Shown: positions 6,717 through 6,764 of the stretch, in pieces
Layout: every line of letters starts with the position of its first letter
Numbering within the stretch: position 1 is the stretch's first letter
From: an uncultured Clostridia bacterium
GTDB taxonomy: Bacteria > Bacillota > Clostridia > TANB77 > CAG-508
DNA: 6,764 bases
NCBI GenBank assembly: GCA_944386315.1
Contig: CALXAS010000076.1
Location: forward strand, 1 to 6,764
Direction: 5' to 3'
Made by a program: the position numbers and the translations under genes
Notes under the pieces: model-generated
Databases searched by the model: none
The model's input: only the letters and a program-made list of their open reading frames with translations
What the model was told of the DNA's origin: nothing

Positions 6717-6763
6717 AAAAAACATAGCAAAAACAAGAAAAAAGTGCTATGTTTTTTCTTGTT
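6717..6763. terminator. Overlapping inverted repeats, possible bidirectional terminator
   Basis: AAAAAACATAGCA (6717-6729) pairs perfectly with 6745-6757. Within it, AACAAGAAAAAA (6732-6743) pairs perfectly with 6752-6763. The right arms share 6752-6757, so the two full hairpins exclude each other. A runs and T runs flank the first stem, so it could terminate transcription in both directions and insulate the dnaA promoter from the right. The neighbouring gene lies outside the window; in many Bacillota it is a divergent rpmH, but nothing here shows that. Confidence 0.55.
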
Positions 6764-6764
6764 A

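Overview
The window is the chromosomal replication-origin locus of a low-GC Bacillota, most likely of the class Clostridia. All four protein genes lie on the minus strand and read leftward in the order dnaA, dnaN, recF, gyrB. The assignment rests on this gene order, on purine-rich ribosome binding sites, on the short 642-residue GyrB without the proteobacterial insertion, and on A/T-rich codons. I cannot name a genus. No gene needs a non-standard genetic code; the stops are TAG (dnaA, dnaN, recF) and TAA (gyrB).

Right flank (about 6481-6764): a sigma-A-like promoter (6629-6658) drives dnaA through a leader of about 140 nt. The leader carries three perfect DnaA boxes in a 12-bp-pitch array, two of them forming a 24-bp palindrome. 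At the far right edge two perfect inverted repeats overlap and cannot both form fully. dnaA (5148-6480) encodes a complete initiator of about 443 residues only if one base is removed: the reading frame shifts by +1 in the domain I/III linker, between 6157 and 6224.

The dnaA-dnaN gap (4818-5147) holds the core of oriC. Next to dnaN is an A/T-only tract, then six trinucleotides (TAG x4, TAA, TAG) matching the DnaA-trio element, then a short GTCC spacer, then a dense array of DnaA boxes. With the boxes upstream of dnaA this makes a bipartite origin of the Bacillus type.

dnaN (sliding clamp), recF (gap-repair ATPase) and gyrB (gyrase ATPase subunit) follow. The small yaaA (S4 domain) and remB genes often found on either side of recF are absent. 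In place of yaaA there is a 60-bp gap with two perfect DnaA boxes as a 13-bp inverted repeat. gyrB really begins at 2480, and a strong 15-bp hairpin lies just beyond its stop.

Left flank (1-511): no gene that I can support, and no gyrA follows gyrB. Positions 1-111 are nearly pure A/T. Positions 112-511 are about 24% GC with a strong excess of G over C on the plus strand, opposite to the operon, and are unexplained.

Together the genes form the initiation-elongation-repair-topology module: DnaA opens oriC, DnaN tethers the polymerase, RecF loads RecA at gaps, and GyrB with GyrA relaxes positive supercoils. The multiple DnaA-box groups suggest that DnaA also controls the operon. The most notable points are the frameshift in an essential gene, the clear DnaA-trio, the extra box pair between dnaN and recF, the overlapping hairpins at the right edge, and the skew-inverted left flank.
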